A DNA stretch of 64,000 nt from Planctomycetes bacterium ADurb.Bin069. GTDB lineage: Bacteria; Planctomycetota; UBA8108; UBA8890; UBA8898. The number at the start of each line of letters is the position of its first letter. The first letter of the stretch is position 1. Where the stretch lies: positions 1-64,000 of the forward strand of contig MWEK01000010.1 of assembly GCA_002070955.1 (NCBI GenBank), written 5' to 3'. Shown here piece by piece: positions 47,629 to 56,406 of this stretch. The notes beneath the pieces are model-generated. The model made no database searches and was not told the origin of the DNA. It saw only the letters and a list, made by a program, of their open reading frames with translations. Both the position numbers and the translations under genes were made by a program.

Positions 47629-49446
47629 CTAACGGGCGGCGTGCACCGAGGCGCGCCCCGCGATAATCTGCGCGTCGGCCACGGCCGCGCTCAGATCGAA
47701 GGACGGCTGCAAACCGTCGCCGCGGGGCGCGACGCGCTTCTCGTACTCGGATCTGAAATTCTTCAGGGTGGTGAGCACGGGGTTGGGCGACGTCTGCCCC
47801 AGACCGCAGCGGCTGGCCGTCTTGACCGTCTCGCCGAGCTTCTGCAGGTACTCCAGGTCCGCCGGCTCGCCGCGGCCGGCGAGGATCGCCTGGAGCCGTT
47901 CCTTGAGGAGCACGTTGCCCACGCGGCACGGCGTGCAGTAGCCGCAGCTCTCATCCACGAAAAACTCGAGGAACTCCAGGGCGACGCCCAGCACATCGCG
48001 GCCGCGCCCCAAGACGATCACCGACCCGCCGGTCGCCAAATCGTCGTAGCAGATCGTGCGGCCGAAATCCTTCGGGCCGACCATCTGGCCCGAGGGGCCG
48101 CCGACCTGGACGGCGGCGGCGTCCTCGGCGCCGGCCATGGCGAGGAACTCGGCCAGCGAGATGCCGAAGGGGACCTCGTAGACGCCCGGGCTCCTGCAAT
48201 CGCCCGCCACGCTCAGGAGTTTCGTTCCGGGGCTGCCTTTGGAGCCCATCTCCGCGAACCACCCCGCGCCCCTGGCCAGGATGCGCGCGGCGCAGCAGAA
48301 GGTCTCGACGTTGTTCACGGCGGTGGGGAATCCGAGGTAGCCTTTCTGCGCCGGGAAGGGCGGCCGGTTTTTGGGGTCGCCGCGCAGGCCCTCGCAGGAG
48401 CTGATAAGGGCGGTCTCCTCGCCGCAGATATAGGCGCCGGCGCCCAGTTGGATGCGGATATCGAAGTTGAAGCCCTGTTTGCCGAGGATGGCGGCGCCAA
48501 GGAGGTTCTGCGCCCGGCGCCGCGCGAGCACGTCCTCGAGGAACGGCGCCAAGTACGCGTACTCGCCCCGCAGATACATGATGCCGGTGTCCGCGCCGAT
48601 GGCGTAACCGGCCACGGTCATGCCCTCGAAGAGCAGATCGGGGCATTCGGTGAGGATCACGCGGTCCTTGAAGGTGCCGGGTTCGCCTTCGTCGGCGTTG
48701 CACAGGACGAAGCGGCGCGCGCCCGGGGCCTGGCGGGTGAATTCCCACTTCATGCCGGTGGGGAATCCGGCGCCGCCGCGCCCGCGCAGGCGCGCCGTCT
48801 TCACGTCGCGGATCACCTCCTGCGGCGTCATGGCCAGGGCGCTCTTGAGGGCGGCCCCCGGCTCCAGGGCGGCGAAGATCACCGGGCCGCAGGCGCGGAG
48901 GTTGTTGCGCACCATGGCGTGCACGAGGGGATGGGCGTTGTTGCCGTCGCCGAGCTGGCGCACGAGGCGCGAGGGATCGCCGTGCTCCCTGAGGGCGGCG
49001 ACGATCTCGCGCGCGCTGTCGCTGGACAGGCCGGTGACGACGACATCGTTGACGAGGGCGGCCGGCGCCTGGTCGGACATGCCGATGCAGGGGGCGTACT
49101 CCAGCGTGATGGCGCCGTCGGGCGTCGTCTGCCCGAAGCCGATGCCGAGGGCTTTCTCGAAGGCCTCGGCCACGCGCTTCATGCCCTGCATCCTGTCCAC
49201 GACATCGTTGCAGAGCCTGATGACGACCTTGCCCTTGGGCGTGGAGGACAGGAAGGCGTAGAAGGTGACGACGCTCTCCACCTCGACCCGGTGGGTGCCC
49301 GTCTCGCGGGCGATGAGGTCCATCGCCTCGGAGGAGACGCAGCCGAGCGCCGCCTGGGTCTCCCGCACGACGTCCACCATGCGCGTCCGGTCCTTCCCGA
49401 CCTTGGCGCAGATGCCCTGGATGACCGCGTTGAGCTTCTTATTCAT
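47629..49446 (-). CDS. hoxF: Hydrogenase diaphorase subunit HoxF (NuoE-NuoF fusion)
   Basis: This 605-residue NAD(H)-binding flavoprotein has an N-terminal NuoE-like thioredoxin-fold domain (about 1-150) and a NuoF-like domain. The latter shows GRGGAGFPTGMKW and NADEGEPGTFKDR (FMN/NAD site), GAYICGEETALI, and the [4Fe-4S] ligands in ESCGYCTPCRVGN with a distal Cys in SRCGLGQTSPNP. In the NuoE-like part only one Cys of each normal pair remains (RLCNDVV and APCIGMSD), so that domain probably lacks its [2Fe-2S] cluster, as in other HoxF proteins. It exchanges electrons with NAD. ATG 49446 has GAGG upstream. First gene of the hox operon. Confidence 0.95.
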   Translation of the reverse strand: MNKKLNAVIQGICAKVGKDRTRMVDVVRETQAALGCVSSEAMDLIARETGTHRVEVESVVTFYAFLSSTPKGKVVIRLCNDVVDRMQGMKRVAEAFEKALGIGFGQTTPDGAITLEYAPCIGMSDQAPAALVNDVVVTGLSSDSAREIVAALREHGDPSRLVRQLGDGNNAHPLVHAMVRNNLRACGPVIFAALEPGAALKSALAMTPQEVIRDVKTARLRGRGGAGFPTGMKWEFTRQAPGARRFVLCNADEGEPGTFKDRVILTECPDLLFEGMTVAGYAIGADTGIMYLRGEYAYLAPFLEDVLARRRAQNLLGAAILGKQGFNFDIRIQLGAGAYICGEETALISSCEGLRGDPKNRPPFPAQKGYLGFPTAVNNVETFCCAARILARGAGWFAEMGSKGSPGTKLLSVAGDCRSPGVYEVPFGISLAEFLAMAGAEDAAAVQVGGPSGQMVGPKDFGRTICYDDLATGGSVIVLGRGRDVLGVALEFLEFFVDESCGYCTPCRVGNVLLKERLQAILAGRGEPADLEYLQKLGETVKTASRCGLGQTSPNPVLTTLKNFRSEYEKRVAPRGDGLQPSFDLSAAVADAQIIAGRASVHAAR

Positions 49447-49561
49447 GCAGTGCCTCATTTCGTACGCCGATGCCGCGAACGACGCCGCCGCGCGCGGCGG
49501 CCGGCCGCGAGCGGCGCGCTCTTCGTCGCACGCTCCCGCGGCGCGCGGGTTCGCGCGAGGT

Positions 49562-49579
49562 CGTGAAAGGATTCACGAT
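49562..49579. promoter_or_regulatory. Perfect palindrome over the hox start site (operator candidate)
   Basis: TCGTGAA (49562-49568) and TTCACGA (49573-49579) form a perfect 7-4-7 inverted repeat directly downstream of the -10, covering the predicted transcription start of the hox operon. That position suits a repressor operator. Confidence 0.6.
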
Positions 49580-49607
49580 TGTAGATGCTGTCGATTGGGT
49601 CGTCAAT
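49579..49607 (-). promoter_or_regulatory. Sigma-70 promoter of the hoxFUYHW operon
   Basis: On the minus strand TTGACG (49602-49607) and TACAAT (49579-49584) are separated by exactly 17 bases, each matching five of six consensus positions. The leader to hoxF is about 125 bases long and extremely G/C-rich. Confidence 0.75.
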
Positions 49608-49633
49608 CCAAGATGTAACGGAAACGTTCCGGC

Positions 49634-50350
49634 TCATCTTTCCCCGGCGGCTGACGCGGCGATGTCCGTGAGCAGCCAGGCTTCGGGCAGGCCCGCCGCG
49701 AGCCTCGCCGGGCAGTCGCGCCAATCCCCGGCCGGGTCGCGCAGACGCTCCAGAGCGTCGCGCTTCGCCTCGCCGAGGCAGAGCAGCACCGCCGCCCTGG
49801 AACGGAGGAGGAGTCTGCGCGAGATCGACATGCGCCTGGGAGGAGGCTTGGGGGCGTCCGCGACGAGGATATGCATGGGACCGTCGTCGAGGACCGAGCC
49901 TCGGGGGAAAAGGGATGCCACGTGTCCGTCCTCCCCGACGCTCAAGAGCATGATGTCGTGAGCATCGCCGTAGCGTCTCAAAGTGTCGGAATATGTATTC
50001 AGGGCCTTGTGCCGTTCCTCTTCCGTGGCCCCGCCCTGGAAGGGATGAAGGTTCTCGGCGGGAAGGGCCTTGCGCGCGGCGAGCGGCGCCGCCAGGTGCT
50101 CCTTGACCAGGCGGAAGTTGCTGTCGGGATGGTCCGGCGGCACGAGACGCTCGTCCGCCATGAAGATCTGGATCCGTTCCCAGGGGAGTTCGGCGCGCGC
50201 GAGGGCGTCGAAGACCTGACCCGCGCTGCGCCCGCCGGGGAGCCCGAGAACGACGCGGGCGCGCTGCTCGAGCATCGCGCGCGCGGCCGCGGCGATGATG
50301 CCGGCGGCGCGGGCGCAGAGCTCCTGTGCCTTGCCGTGGATGACGCGCAT
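49634..50350 (-). CDS. pgl: 6-phosphogluconolactonase
   Basis: This 238-residue enzyme of the NagB/DevB sugar-isomerase fold contains VVLGLPGGRSAGQVFDALA (phosphate loop), IFMADERLVPPDHPDSNFRL and LLSVGEDGHVASLFPRG, the diagnostic 6-phosphogluconolactonase blocks with catalytic His. It hydrolyses 6-phosphoglucono-lactone in the oxidative pentose phosphate pathway. ATG 50350 is the first start that fits the family. The gene lies directly upstream of the hox promoter in the same direction; its own dehydrogenase partner (zwf) is not in the window. Confidence 0.92.
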   Translation of the reverse strand: MRVIHGKAQELCARAAGIIAAAARAMLEQRARVVLGLPGGRSAGQVFDALARAELPWERIQIFMADERLVPPDHPDSNFRLVKEHLAAPLAARKALPAENLHPFQGGATEEERHKALNTYSDTLRRYGDAHDIMLLSVGEDGHVASLFPRGSVLDDGPMHILVADAPKPPPRRMSISRRLLLRSRAAVLLCLGEAKRDALERLRDPAGDWRDCPARLAAGLPEAWLLTDIAASAAGER

Positions 50351-50543
50351 AGGGCGGCATTGTACCTGAGCGCGCGCCGCGCCGACAGTCCCGCGCCCTT
50401 TCCCTCCCCGCCGCGCGTAGGTACACTTATATCTGCGTTCCCCGAGCCTTGCGGGATGCGCCGGCTTTGTGAAAACTCGAGGCTGGAAGCCGCCGGCCGG
50501 ACGGGATTGACCGCGGCCCGCGGCTCGGTTCCCGGAGGAGGCT

Positions 50544-52667
50544 ATGCCGCGCCTGTGGATGTTCGCTGTTTGCGCCGCCGCGTTCGTCGTCTCGTCCGCG
50601 GCCGACGAGACAACGAAGGCCGATTTCTTCGTGGCGACTGACGGCGACGATGCCTGGTCAGGCCGCCTCGACGCGCCCAATGCCGCGAAGACCGACGGAC
50701 CTTTCGCGAGCGTCGACAAGGCGCGGCAAGCCGTGCGGGAGCTGAAAGCCGCGGCGCCCGGCCGCGCCGCGCCCGTCGTGGTGCTTATCCGCGGAGGCTT
50801 CTACGCGCTGCCCGCGGCTTTGACGTTCACGCCCGAGGACTCCGGGACCGAGCAGGCGCCCGTCGTATACGGGAGCTACGGGAATGAGCGCCCCGTTCTG
50901 AGCGGCGGCGCCGCCCTCGGCCCCTGGCAGGTCACGGCCGAGGGCCGGTGGCAGACGACGCTCCAGGCCGTGAAGAACGGGGCGTGGACTTTTTCCCAGC
51001 TCTTCGTCGACGACCAGCGCCGTTTCCGCCCGCGGCTGCCCGGGCGGGGCTACCACCTCATCGCCGCCGAGCTGCCGCCCTCGCCCCAGGCCGCGGGCAA
51101 GGGGCACGATCGCTTCGCCTTCGCGGAGGCGGACATCGATCCAAACTGGGCGAACCTCGTGGACGTCGAGATTCTCGCCTTCCACCAGTGGTCGGCCTCG
51201 CGGATGCGCATCGCCGCCGTCGACCCGGCCGCGCGCGCCGTGAGCTTCACCGGCCGCACGCGGAGCGATGGTTCGTGGGGGCGGTTCCTCAAGGGCCACC
51301 GCTATCTCGCCATCAACGTGAAGGAAGCCCTCGGCGAGCCCGGGGAGTGGTATCTCGATCGGCCGAGCGGCGTCCTGACCTATGTCCCCATGCCCGGGGA
51401 GGATCCCTCCGCGGCGACCGTCATCGCGCCGCGCCTGGACTGCCTGGTAGTGTTCGCCGGCGACGGCGCCGCGCGGCGCTGGGTGCGGAACATTCACCTC
51501 CGCGGCCTCACCTTCGCCCACAGCAACTGGAACCTGCCGCCCGAGGGACAGTCGTTCCCCCAAGCCGAGATCGGCCTGGGAGCGGCGATCGTCGCCATGG
51601 GGGCCCGGGACCTCGTGCTCGACGCCTGCGCCGTGCGGCACACGGGCGGGTACGCCGCGGCCTTCGGCCCGGGCTGCCGGCGCAACCGGGTGGAGAACTG
51701 CGAATTCATCGACTTGGGCGGCGGCGGCATCAAGATCGGCCACGGCGGACCGGGCTCCTGGAGCGACGTCGGGAGGCAGCCCGAGGGCGAGGAGGCGCTC
51801 GTCTCGCACCACGTTGTGCGCAACTGTCTGATCGCCCACGGCGGTCGGCTGCACTCGGCGGCCGTCGGCGTATGGGTGGGGCACTCCCCGCACAACGTGC
51901 TCGAGCACAACGACATCTTCGACTTCTACTACACGGGTTTTTCGATCGGGTGGGTGTGGGGCTACGGCAAGAGCGAGGCGCACCACAACGACATCGGCTA
52001 CAACCATGTCCACACCATTGGCCAGGGCGTCCTGTCCGACATGGGCGCGATCTACACCCTGGGCGTGTCGCCGGGAACCCGCATCCACGACAACCGCTTC
52101 CACGATGTCCTCTCCTTCGACTACGGCGGCTGGGGCCTGTACACCGACGAGGGCTCCAGCGGCATCGTCATGGAGAACAACCTGGTCTACCGCTGCTCGC
52201 GCGGGTGCTTTCACCAGCACTACGGCCGGGAGAATATCGTCCGCAACAACATTCTGGCCTACGGCGGGGAGCAGCAGCTCCAGCGGACGCGCACCGAGGA
52301 GCACATCTCGTTTTTCTTCGAGCGCAACATCGTCCTCTGGGACAACCGGAGCCCGCTCCTGGGAAGCAACTGGAAGGACGACAACTTCCGGAACGACTAC
52401 AACGTGTACTGGAACGCCGCGGGCGCGGCCGTGACGTTTCCGGGCGGGCTGAGCCTGGAGGAGTGGCGCCGGACGCGCAACCAGGATGGGCACTCGGTCG
52501 TCGCGGATCCCCTTTTCCGCGATCCGAGCCGGGGCGACTGGGGCCTTAAGCCGGAGTCGCCCGCTTTGAAGCTCGGGTTCAAGCCCTTCGATTACACCCG
52601 GGCGGGGCGCCGGGGCCCCGCCGTGCTGACGAGGGATTGCCCGCCCGTGCCGCGGGGGTTCGAGTAA
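50544..52667 (+). CDS. Exported right-handed beta-helix protein (GH141-like)
   Basis: This 707-residue protein has a signal peptide (MPRLWMFAVCAAAFVVSSA). DFFVATDGDDAWSGRLDAPN and FASVDKARQAVREL are the typical start of beta-helix polysaccharide enzymes. An inserted beta-domain (about 110-280) is followed by the helix coils with repeated Asn/His-rich turns: IHLRGLTFAHSNWN, VENCEFIDLGGGGIKIGHGG, HHVVRNCLIAHGG, HNVLEHNDIFDFYYTGFSIG, RIHDNRFHDVLSFDYGGWG, GIVMENNLVYRC. Overall layout resembles GH141 (fucosidase/xylanase) proteins. GGAGGAGG precedes ATG 50544. It is probably a secreted glycan hydrolase; the substrate is unknown. Confidence 0.75.
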   Translation: MPRLWMFAVCAAAFVVSSAADETTKADFFVATDGDDAWSGRLDAPNAAKTDGPFASVDKARQAVRELKAAAPGRAAPVVVLIRGGFYALPAALTFTPEDSGTEQAPVVYGSYGNERPVLSGGAALGPWQVTAEGRWQTTLQAVKNGAWTFSQLFVDDQRRFRPRLPGRGYHLIAAELPPSPQAAGKGHDRFAFAEADIDPNWANLVDVEILAFHQWSASRMRIAAVDPAARAVSFTGRTRSDGSWGRFLKGHRYLAINVKEALGEPGEWYLDRPSGVLTYVPMPGEDPSAATVIAPRLDCLVVFAGDGAARRWVRNIHLRGLTFAHSNWNLPPEGQSFPQAEIGLGAAIVAMGARDLVLDACAVRHTGGYAAAFGPGCRRNRVENCEFIDLGGGGIKIGHGGPGSWSDVGRQPEGEEALVSHHVVRNCLIAHGGRLHSAAVGVWVGHSPHNVLEHNDIFDFYYTGFSIGWVWGYGKSEAHHNDIGYNHVHTIGQGVLSDMGAIYTLGVSPGTRIHDNRFHDVLSFDYGGWGLYTDEGSSGIVMENNLVYRCSRGCFHQHYGRENIVRNNILAYGGEQQLQRTRTEEHISFFFERNIVLWDNRSPLLGSNWKDDNFRNDYNVYWNAAGAAVTFPGGLSLEEWRRTRNQDGHSVVADPLFRDPSRGDWGLKPESPALKLGFKPFDYTRAGRRGPAVLTRDCPPVPRGFE

Positions 52668-52704
52668 CCGGGCGCGCGCCGCGCCCTGTGGAAGGAGACC
52701 GGCC

Positions 52705-53847
52705 ATGATTCTGTCTGCCGTGCTGGCGAGCTGTGTGCTTCAGTGCGCCGAGGTGACGCCGCTCAAATTCGAGCGCACGCGGATCGGCGATGCGAAGGTG
52801 ATCTACGAGGCCGCGTCGGTCTGCGACGTCAACAACGACGGGGCGCTCGACATCGTCTCGGGCGAGTACTGGTTCGAGGGCCCCGAATTCACGACGGCCC
52901 ACAAGATCTGCGATGTCGCCTATCAGTCCGAGTACCACGACGACTTCTGCGATTACCCCATGGATGTCAACGGCGACGGTTACGTCGACATCGTGACGGG
53001 AGGCTGGTTCTGCGCGCGGCTGGCCTGGCGCGAGAACCCCAAGGGCGGGACGGGGCTCTGGAAGACCCACGTCATCGACGATGCCTGCGGCAACGTCGAG
53101 ACGGTGCGCTTCTGGGATGTCGACGGCGACGGCCATGTGGAAATCGTGCCCAACGCGGGAGGGCGCGTCGCGTACTACACGCTGGTGCGCGACGCGGAGG
53201 GCAAGGGCGCGGGGAAGTTCGCCAAGCACGTCGTCAAGCCCGACGGCTGCGGCCACGGCCTGGGGTTCGGCGATGTGAACGGCGACGGCCGCGGCGACTT
53301 CATCATCCCGGACGGCTGGATCGAGGCGCCGGAGGACCGCGCCAAGGGCGCGTGGATTTTCCACCCGGAGTTCAAGCTCGGCGCGGCCAGCGTGCCCATC
53401 CTCGTTCACGATGTGAACGACGACGGCCGCGCGGACTTGATCGTGGGCCAGGCGCACAACTTCGGCCTCGATTGGTACGAGCAGGTCCTGAAGGACGGCG
53501 TGCGGAGCTGGGTCAAGCACTCCATCGATCCGACGCGCTCCCAGTACCATGACATGGCGCTGGCCGACATCGACAACGACGGGCGGCTCGAGCTGATCAC
53601 CGGGCAGCGCTACCGCGCGCACAACGGCAACGATCCCGGCGAGAGGGACCCGATCGGCCTTTACTACTTCAAGAACAAGGGCGGCCTGTGGGAGCGCGTC
53701 ACGCTGGACTACGGCCCCGCCACGCACGCCAGCGGCGCCGGCATCTACTTCTGGGTGGCGGATGTGGACGGGAACGGCTGGCTGGACATCGTGGCGCCCG
53801 GCAAGGAGGGGCTGTACCTCTTCAAGAATATGGGGCCGGTCAAGTAG
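52705..53847 (+). CDS. Exported FG-GAP/VCBS repeat beta-propeller protein
   Basis: This 380-residue protein has a short hydrophobic leader (MILSAVLASCVLQCAE) and six or seven repeats with the calcium-binding consensus DxNxDGxxD, for example VCDVNNDGALDIVSG, PMDVNGDGYVDIVTG, FWDVDGDGHVEIVP, FGDVNGDGRGDFIIP, VHDVNDDGRADLIVG, LADIDNDGRLELITG and VADVDGNGWLDIVAP. This predicts a Ca-stabilised integrin-like beta-propeller. The leader carries a Cys that could be lipidated, but the lipobox is weak. It follows the beta-helix protein by 37 bases, so both may act on the same extracellular substrate. Confidence 0.85.
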   Translation: MILSAVLASCVLQCAEVTPLKFERTRIGDAKVIYEAASVCDVNNDGALDIVSGEYWFEGPEFTTAHKICDVAYQSEYHDDFCDYPMDVNGDGYVDIVTGGWFCARLAWRENPKGGTGLWKTHVIDDACGNVETVRFWDVDGDGHVEIVPNAGGRVAYYTLVRDAEGKGAGKFAKHVVKPDGCGHGLGFGDVNGDGRGDFIIPDGWIEAPEDRAKGAWIFHPEFKLGAASVPILVHDVNDDGRADLIVGQAHNFGLDWYEQVLKDGVRSWVKHSIDPTRSQYHDMALADIDNDGRLELITGQRYRAHNGNDPGERDPIGLYYFKNKGGLWERVTLDYGPATHASGAGIYFWVADVDGNGWLDIVAPGKEGLYLFKNMGPVK

Positions 53848-53866
53848 CGCGCGCCGGGCGCCGCCT

Positions 53867-55243
53867 TTACACCGCCAGGGTCGAAAGGCCCTTGGGCAGA
53901 TCGAAGCAGACGCGCAGGCCGTCCTCGGCGCGAAGGAACCTTCCGGGGGCCAGGTCCCGCGCGGCGCGCGCCTCCTCCAGGACCACCGGCCGGCCGCCGC
54001 AGCTCAGGACCGGCGGCGCGCCGGTGGGGCGCGCCGCGCGGAGGGTGAAGTCCGGACAGGCGAAAGGCGCCGTCAGGCTGATCGTCGCGCCGTCCCGCGC
54101 CACGCGCGTCAACTCGCGCGCCGCGGCGTAGCGCGCCATCGCGCTGATCGTCATCCAACGGGTGCGGTGGGCGAAACGCCCTTCGAGGGCCAGGACGACG
54201 CGTTTGAAGGCCTCCAAGCCGCGTTTGGTTCCGTGGCTGTAGAGGCCGGGCCAATGGCACAGCATGACCGCCGGCTCGCCGCGCTCGATCAGCTCGACCA
54301 TGCGGCCGCCGGCCGCGTCGTCCGTCGCGTAGCGATGCCCCCGCGGCGGCTCGTTGCCGTCCCAGCCGCCGAACCAGTCGCCGGTGGCGGCCGGGACGTT
54401 GACCGTGACGCGCGGAGCGTCGCTCGTAAGACCGCGCACATGCTCCAGCACCGGCCGCGTGCTCTCCGCCGCCTCGGAGACGTACTTGAAGTAGTGGGGG
54501 ATTTCGGCCTTGAAGACATCGCCCACGGCCTGCTGGACGGCCAGGGAAAGCTCGGAGTTGACGCCGTTGCCGAAGCCGCCGGGCGTCGTGATGCCCTCGC
54601 AGGCCAAGCCGCAGTTCCCCAGGATCCGCAGGGCGTAGGCCAGGTAGCTTGCGAGCTCATCCACGCTTTTCTTCCCGCAGGGGTACGAGTTCTCCATGGT
54701 CGCGGCGCTGATCTCGGCCCGGGGCCGCCCGGTTGCCAGGTCGATGATGCGGGTGTGGGAGATCATCTCGGGATGAATGTCGAAACGCGGCGCGATCAAG
54801 TCGCGAACCAGCGCGAGGCTGTCGAGCAGCTCGCGCCGGGACCAGCCCGGCAGTTCGCGGTCCAGCCAGCCCACGCAGGCCGGATAGGGCACGACGCTGT
54901 ACTTGCCGCGCACGTCGTGCTCGGCGCAGAACTCCCCGAACTCGCGCACGAAGGCATCGGGAATCTCGCGGGGCCACGAACGCCACGGGCGGCGGTACTC
55001 GGCGCTGTCGGGCCAGGCCTCGGCGAATTGCGGCATGCAGAAGTGCCCCATGTTGACCAGGCAGGTCGAGTCGTCGATGAAGAACGAAAGGGGCACGCGG
55101 TCCCCGGGGTTAAGCACCGCGACATCGCCGGCCCGCTCCGGGCGCTCCCCGGGCGCGATGGCCGCCGCCGCGGAGGCCCCGGCCGCCGCGATCCCCGCCG
55201 CCGCCGCACGCTTGAGAAAGTCCCGTCGTCGGCTCCGTATCAT
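53867..55243 (-). CDS. Tat-exported polysaccharide deacetylase-like protein
   Basis: This 458-residue protein has a Tat signal: SRRRDFLKRAAAAGIAAAG at the N terminus (twin Arg followed by Asp-Phe-Leu-Lys). The mature part begins with VPLSFFIDDSTCLVNMGHF, where the Asp pair fits the metal site of NodB-type deacetylases, and later shows FDIHPEMISHTRIID, GITTPGGFGNGVNSEL and PAVMLCHWPGLYSHG. The fold is plausibly a deacetylase-like barrel, but the standard motifs are divergent. GGAGG upstream of ATG 55243 sets the start; an ATG at 55267 overlaps the stop of the Fur gene. Its place as last gene of the iron operon is unexpected. Confidence 0.65.
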   Translation of the reverse strand: MIRSRRRDFLKRAAAAGIAAAGASAAAAIAPGERPERAGDVAVLNPGDRVPLSFFIDDSTCLVNMGHFCMPQFAEAWPDSAEYRRPWRSWPREIPDAFVREFGEFCAEHDVRGKYSVVPYPACVGWLDRELPGWSRRELLDSLALVRDLIAPRFDIHPEMISHTRIIDLATGRPRAEISAATMENSYPCGKKSVDELASYLAYALRILGNCGLACEGITTPGGFGNGVNSELSLAVQQAVGDVFKAEIPHYFKYVSEAAESTRPVLEHVRGLTSDAPRVTVNVPAATGDWFGGWDGNEPPRGHRYATDDAAGGRMVELIERGEPAVMLCHWPGLYSHGTKRGLEAFKRVVLALEGRFAHRTRWMTISAMARYAAARELTRVARDGATISLTAPFACPDFTLRAARPTGAPPVLSCGGRPVVLEEARAARDLAPGRFLRAEDGLRVCFDLPKGLSTLAV

Positions 55244-55266
55244 GCTCTTGTCCTCCGTGCTTGTCA

Positions 55267-55722
55267 TCAGGCCGGCGCGGCTCCGCGGGCGGCGCGGGCG
55301 CACGCCCGGCAGAAGCCGTGGATATGGAGCGTGTGGCTGAGGCGCGTGAAGCGGTGCGCCCGGCAGAGACGCGCCTGCAGGCGCTCCAGTTCGGCCGAGT
55401 GGAACTCGATGGTCAGGCCGCAGCGCGCGCAGAGCATGTGGTCGTGGTGTCCGCGGCCGGCGGCGCGCTCCCAACGCGTGAGCTTCCCGGCGCGCTCCGC
55501 CGCCGTAATGATCCCGGCGTCGGCCAGGAGCGGCAGCGTGCGGTAGACCGATGCCAGGGACACCGCGGCGCCGCGCCGCTTGAGGGTCTCGTAGAGATCC
55601 TCGGGGGAGAAGTGGTCGGAGCGCCGGAGCACCTCCGCGAGGATCGCGCCGCGCTCCCGCGTCATCCGCAGACCGCGCGCCGCCAGAAAAGCCCCGAATG
55701 CGTCCGCCGCCATGGCGCTCAC
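55267..55722 (-). CDS. Fur-family metal-responsive repressor
   Basis: This 151-residue protein has the Fur winged helix (LRMTRERGAILAEVLRRSDH, SPEDLYETLKRRGAAVSLASVYRTLPLL), the metal-site segment GRGHHDHMLCARCG with the first CxxC, and a second CxxC in GFCRACAR, the structural zinc site. Whether it senses iron, manganese, zinc or peroxide cannot be settled, but its position behind feoB and a DtxR gene favours iron. The GTG start at 55722 overlaps the upstream stop (GTGA); ATG 55713 is equally possible. Confidence 0.9.
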   Translation of the reverse strand: MSAMAADAFGAFLAARGLRMTRERGAILAEVLRRSDHFSPEDLYETLKRRGAAVSLASVYRTLPLLADAGIITAAERAGKLTRWERAAGRGHHDHMLCARCGLTIEFHSAELERLQARLCRAHRFTRLSHTLHIHGFCRACARAARGAAPA

Positions 55723-56387
55723 ACGTGGCGCACGAAGATGCCGCTGGCGACGGCGCGGTCGATGGCCACCGTCGTCTCGCCGATGTTGATGACGAAGGCC
55801 GGCAGCTTCTGCTGGAGCCGCAGCGTCGCCCCCGGAACCAGCCCCAGCCCCGCCAGGCGCTGCAGGCCGGGGCTGGTGATGAAGGTGACCTTGAGCAGGG
55901 CGCCGATTTCGGCATCCGTGAGGCTGTGGACCAGCGGCTCCAGCTTGCGCGTGTAGAGCTTGCAGCAGGCGCCCTTGGGGATGGGTTTGCCGTGGGGGCA
56001 GAGCGGGGGATGGCCCAGCAGCGTGCAGATGCCCTCCTCCACCGCCGGGCTGATGACATGCTCGAAGTGGCAGGCATCCGCCTCGTAGTCCTTGATGTCG
56101 AGGACGTCGGCGAAGAGCCGTTCGGCGAGCCGGTGCCGGCGCACCACATCGCGGGCCCGCTGCTTCCCCGCCGGCGTCAGGGAGATGCGGTCGCCCGCGA
56201 TAGTGATGAAGCCGGCCAGGCTCACGGCGCGCACCCGCGCCTCGTCCCCGAGGCGCGCCACGACGTCGGCGACCGTGGGCGTGTGGCCGAGTTCGACGAA
56301 GTCCCAGACCGTCTCGAGGGTCTCATCCTCGAACAAGCTCTGGGCGCCCGGTCCGTCGTGCAGGATCTTGTGGGCGAAATCTTGCAT
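55719..56387 (-). CDS. DtxR-family regulator with C-terminal FeoA domain
   Basis: This 222-residue protein has an N-terminal winged helix (about 30-85), the DtxR dimerisation and metal region (RRHRLAERLFADVL, EADACHFEHVISPAVEEGI: the Cys-x-x-Glu-His site), and a C-terminal SH3-like FeoA domain (LGLVPGATLRLQQKLPAFVI...). LCPHGKPIP is the usual link. No separate feoA gene is present, so this protein may supply the FeoA function to FeoB or regulate it. It starts 19 bases after feoB and overlaps the Fur gene. Confidence 0.92.
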   Translation of the reverse strand: MQDFAHKILHDGPGAQSLFEDETLETVWDFVELGHTPTVADVVARLGDEARVRAVSLAGFITIAGDRISLTPAGKQRARDVVRRHRLAERLFADVLDIKDYEADACHFEHVISPAVEEGICTLLGHPPLCPHGKPIPKGACCKLYTRKLEPLVHSLTDAEIGALLKVTFITSPGLQRLAGLGLVPGATLRLQQKLPAFVINIGETTVAIDRAVASGIFVRHV

Positions 56388-56406
56388 AATGCCTGCCTCC
56401 AGGTTT

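Noticed and set aside
46888..49446. Respiratory complex I genes (nuoEFG)
   Set aside because: The NuoE-NuoF fusion, the short NuoG-like subunit and the adjacent [NiFe] small and large subunits identify a soluble NAD hydrogenase.
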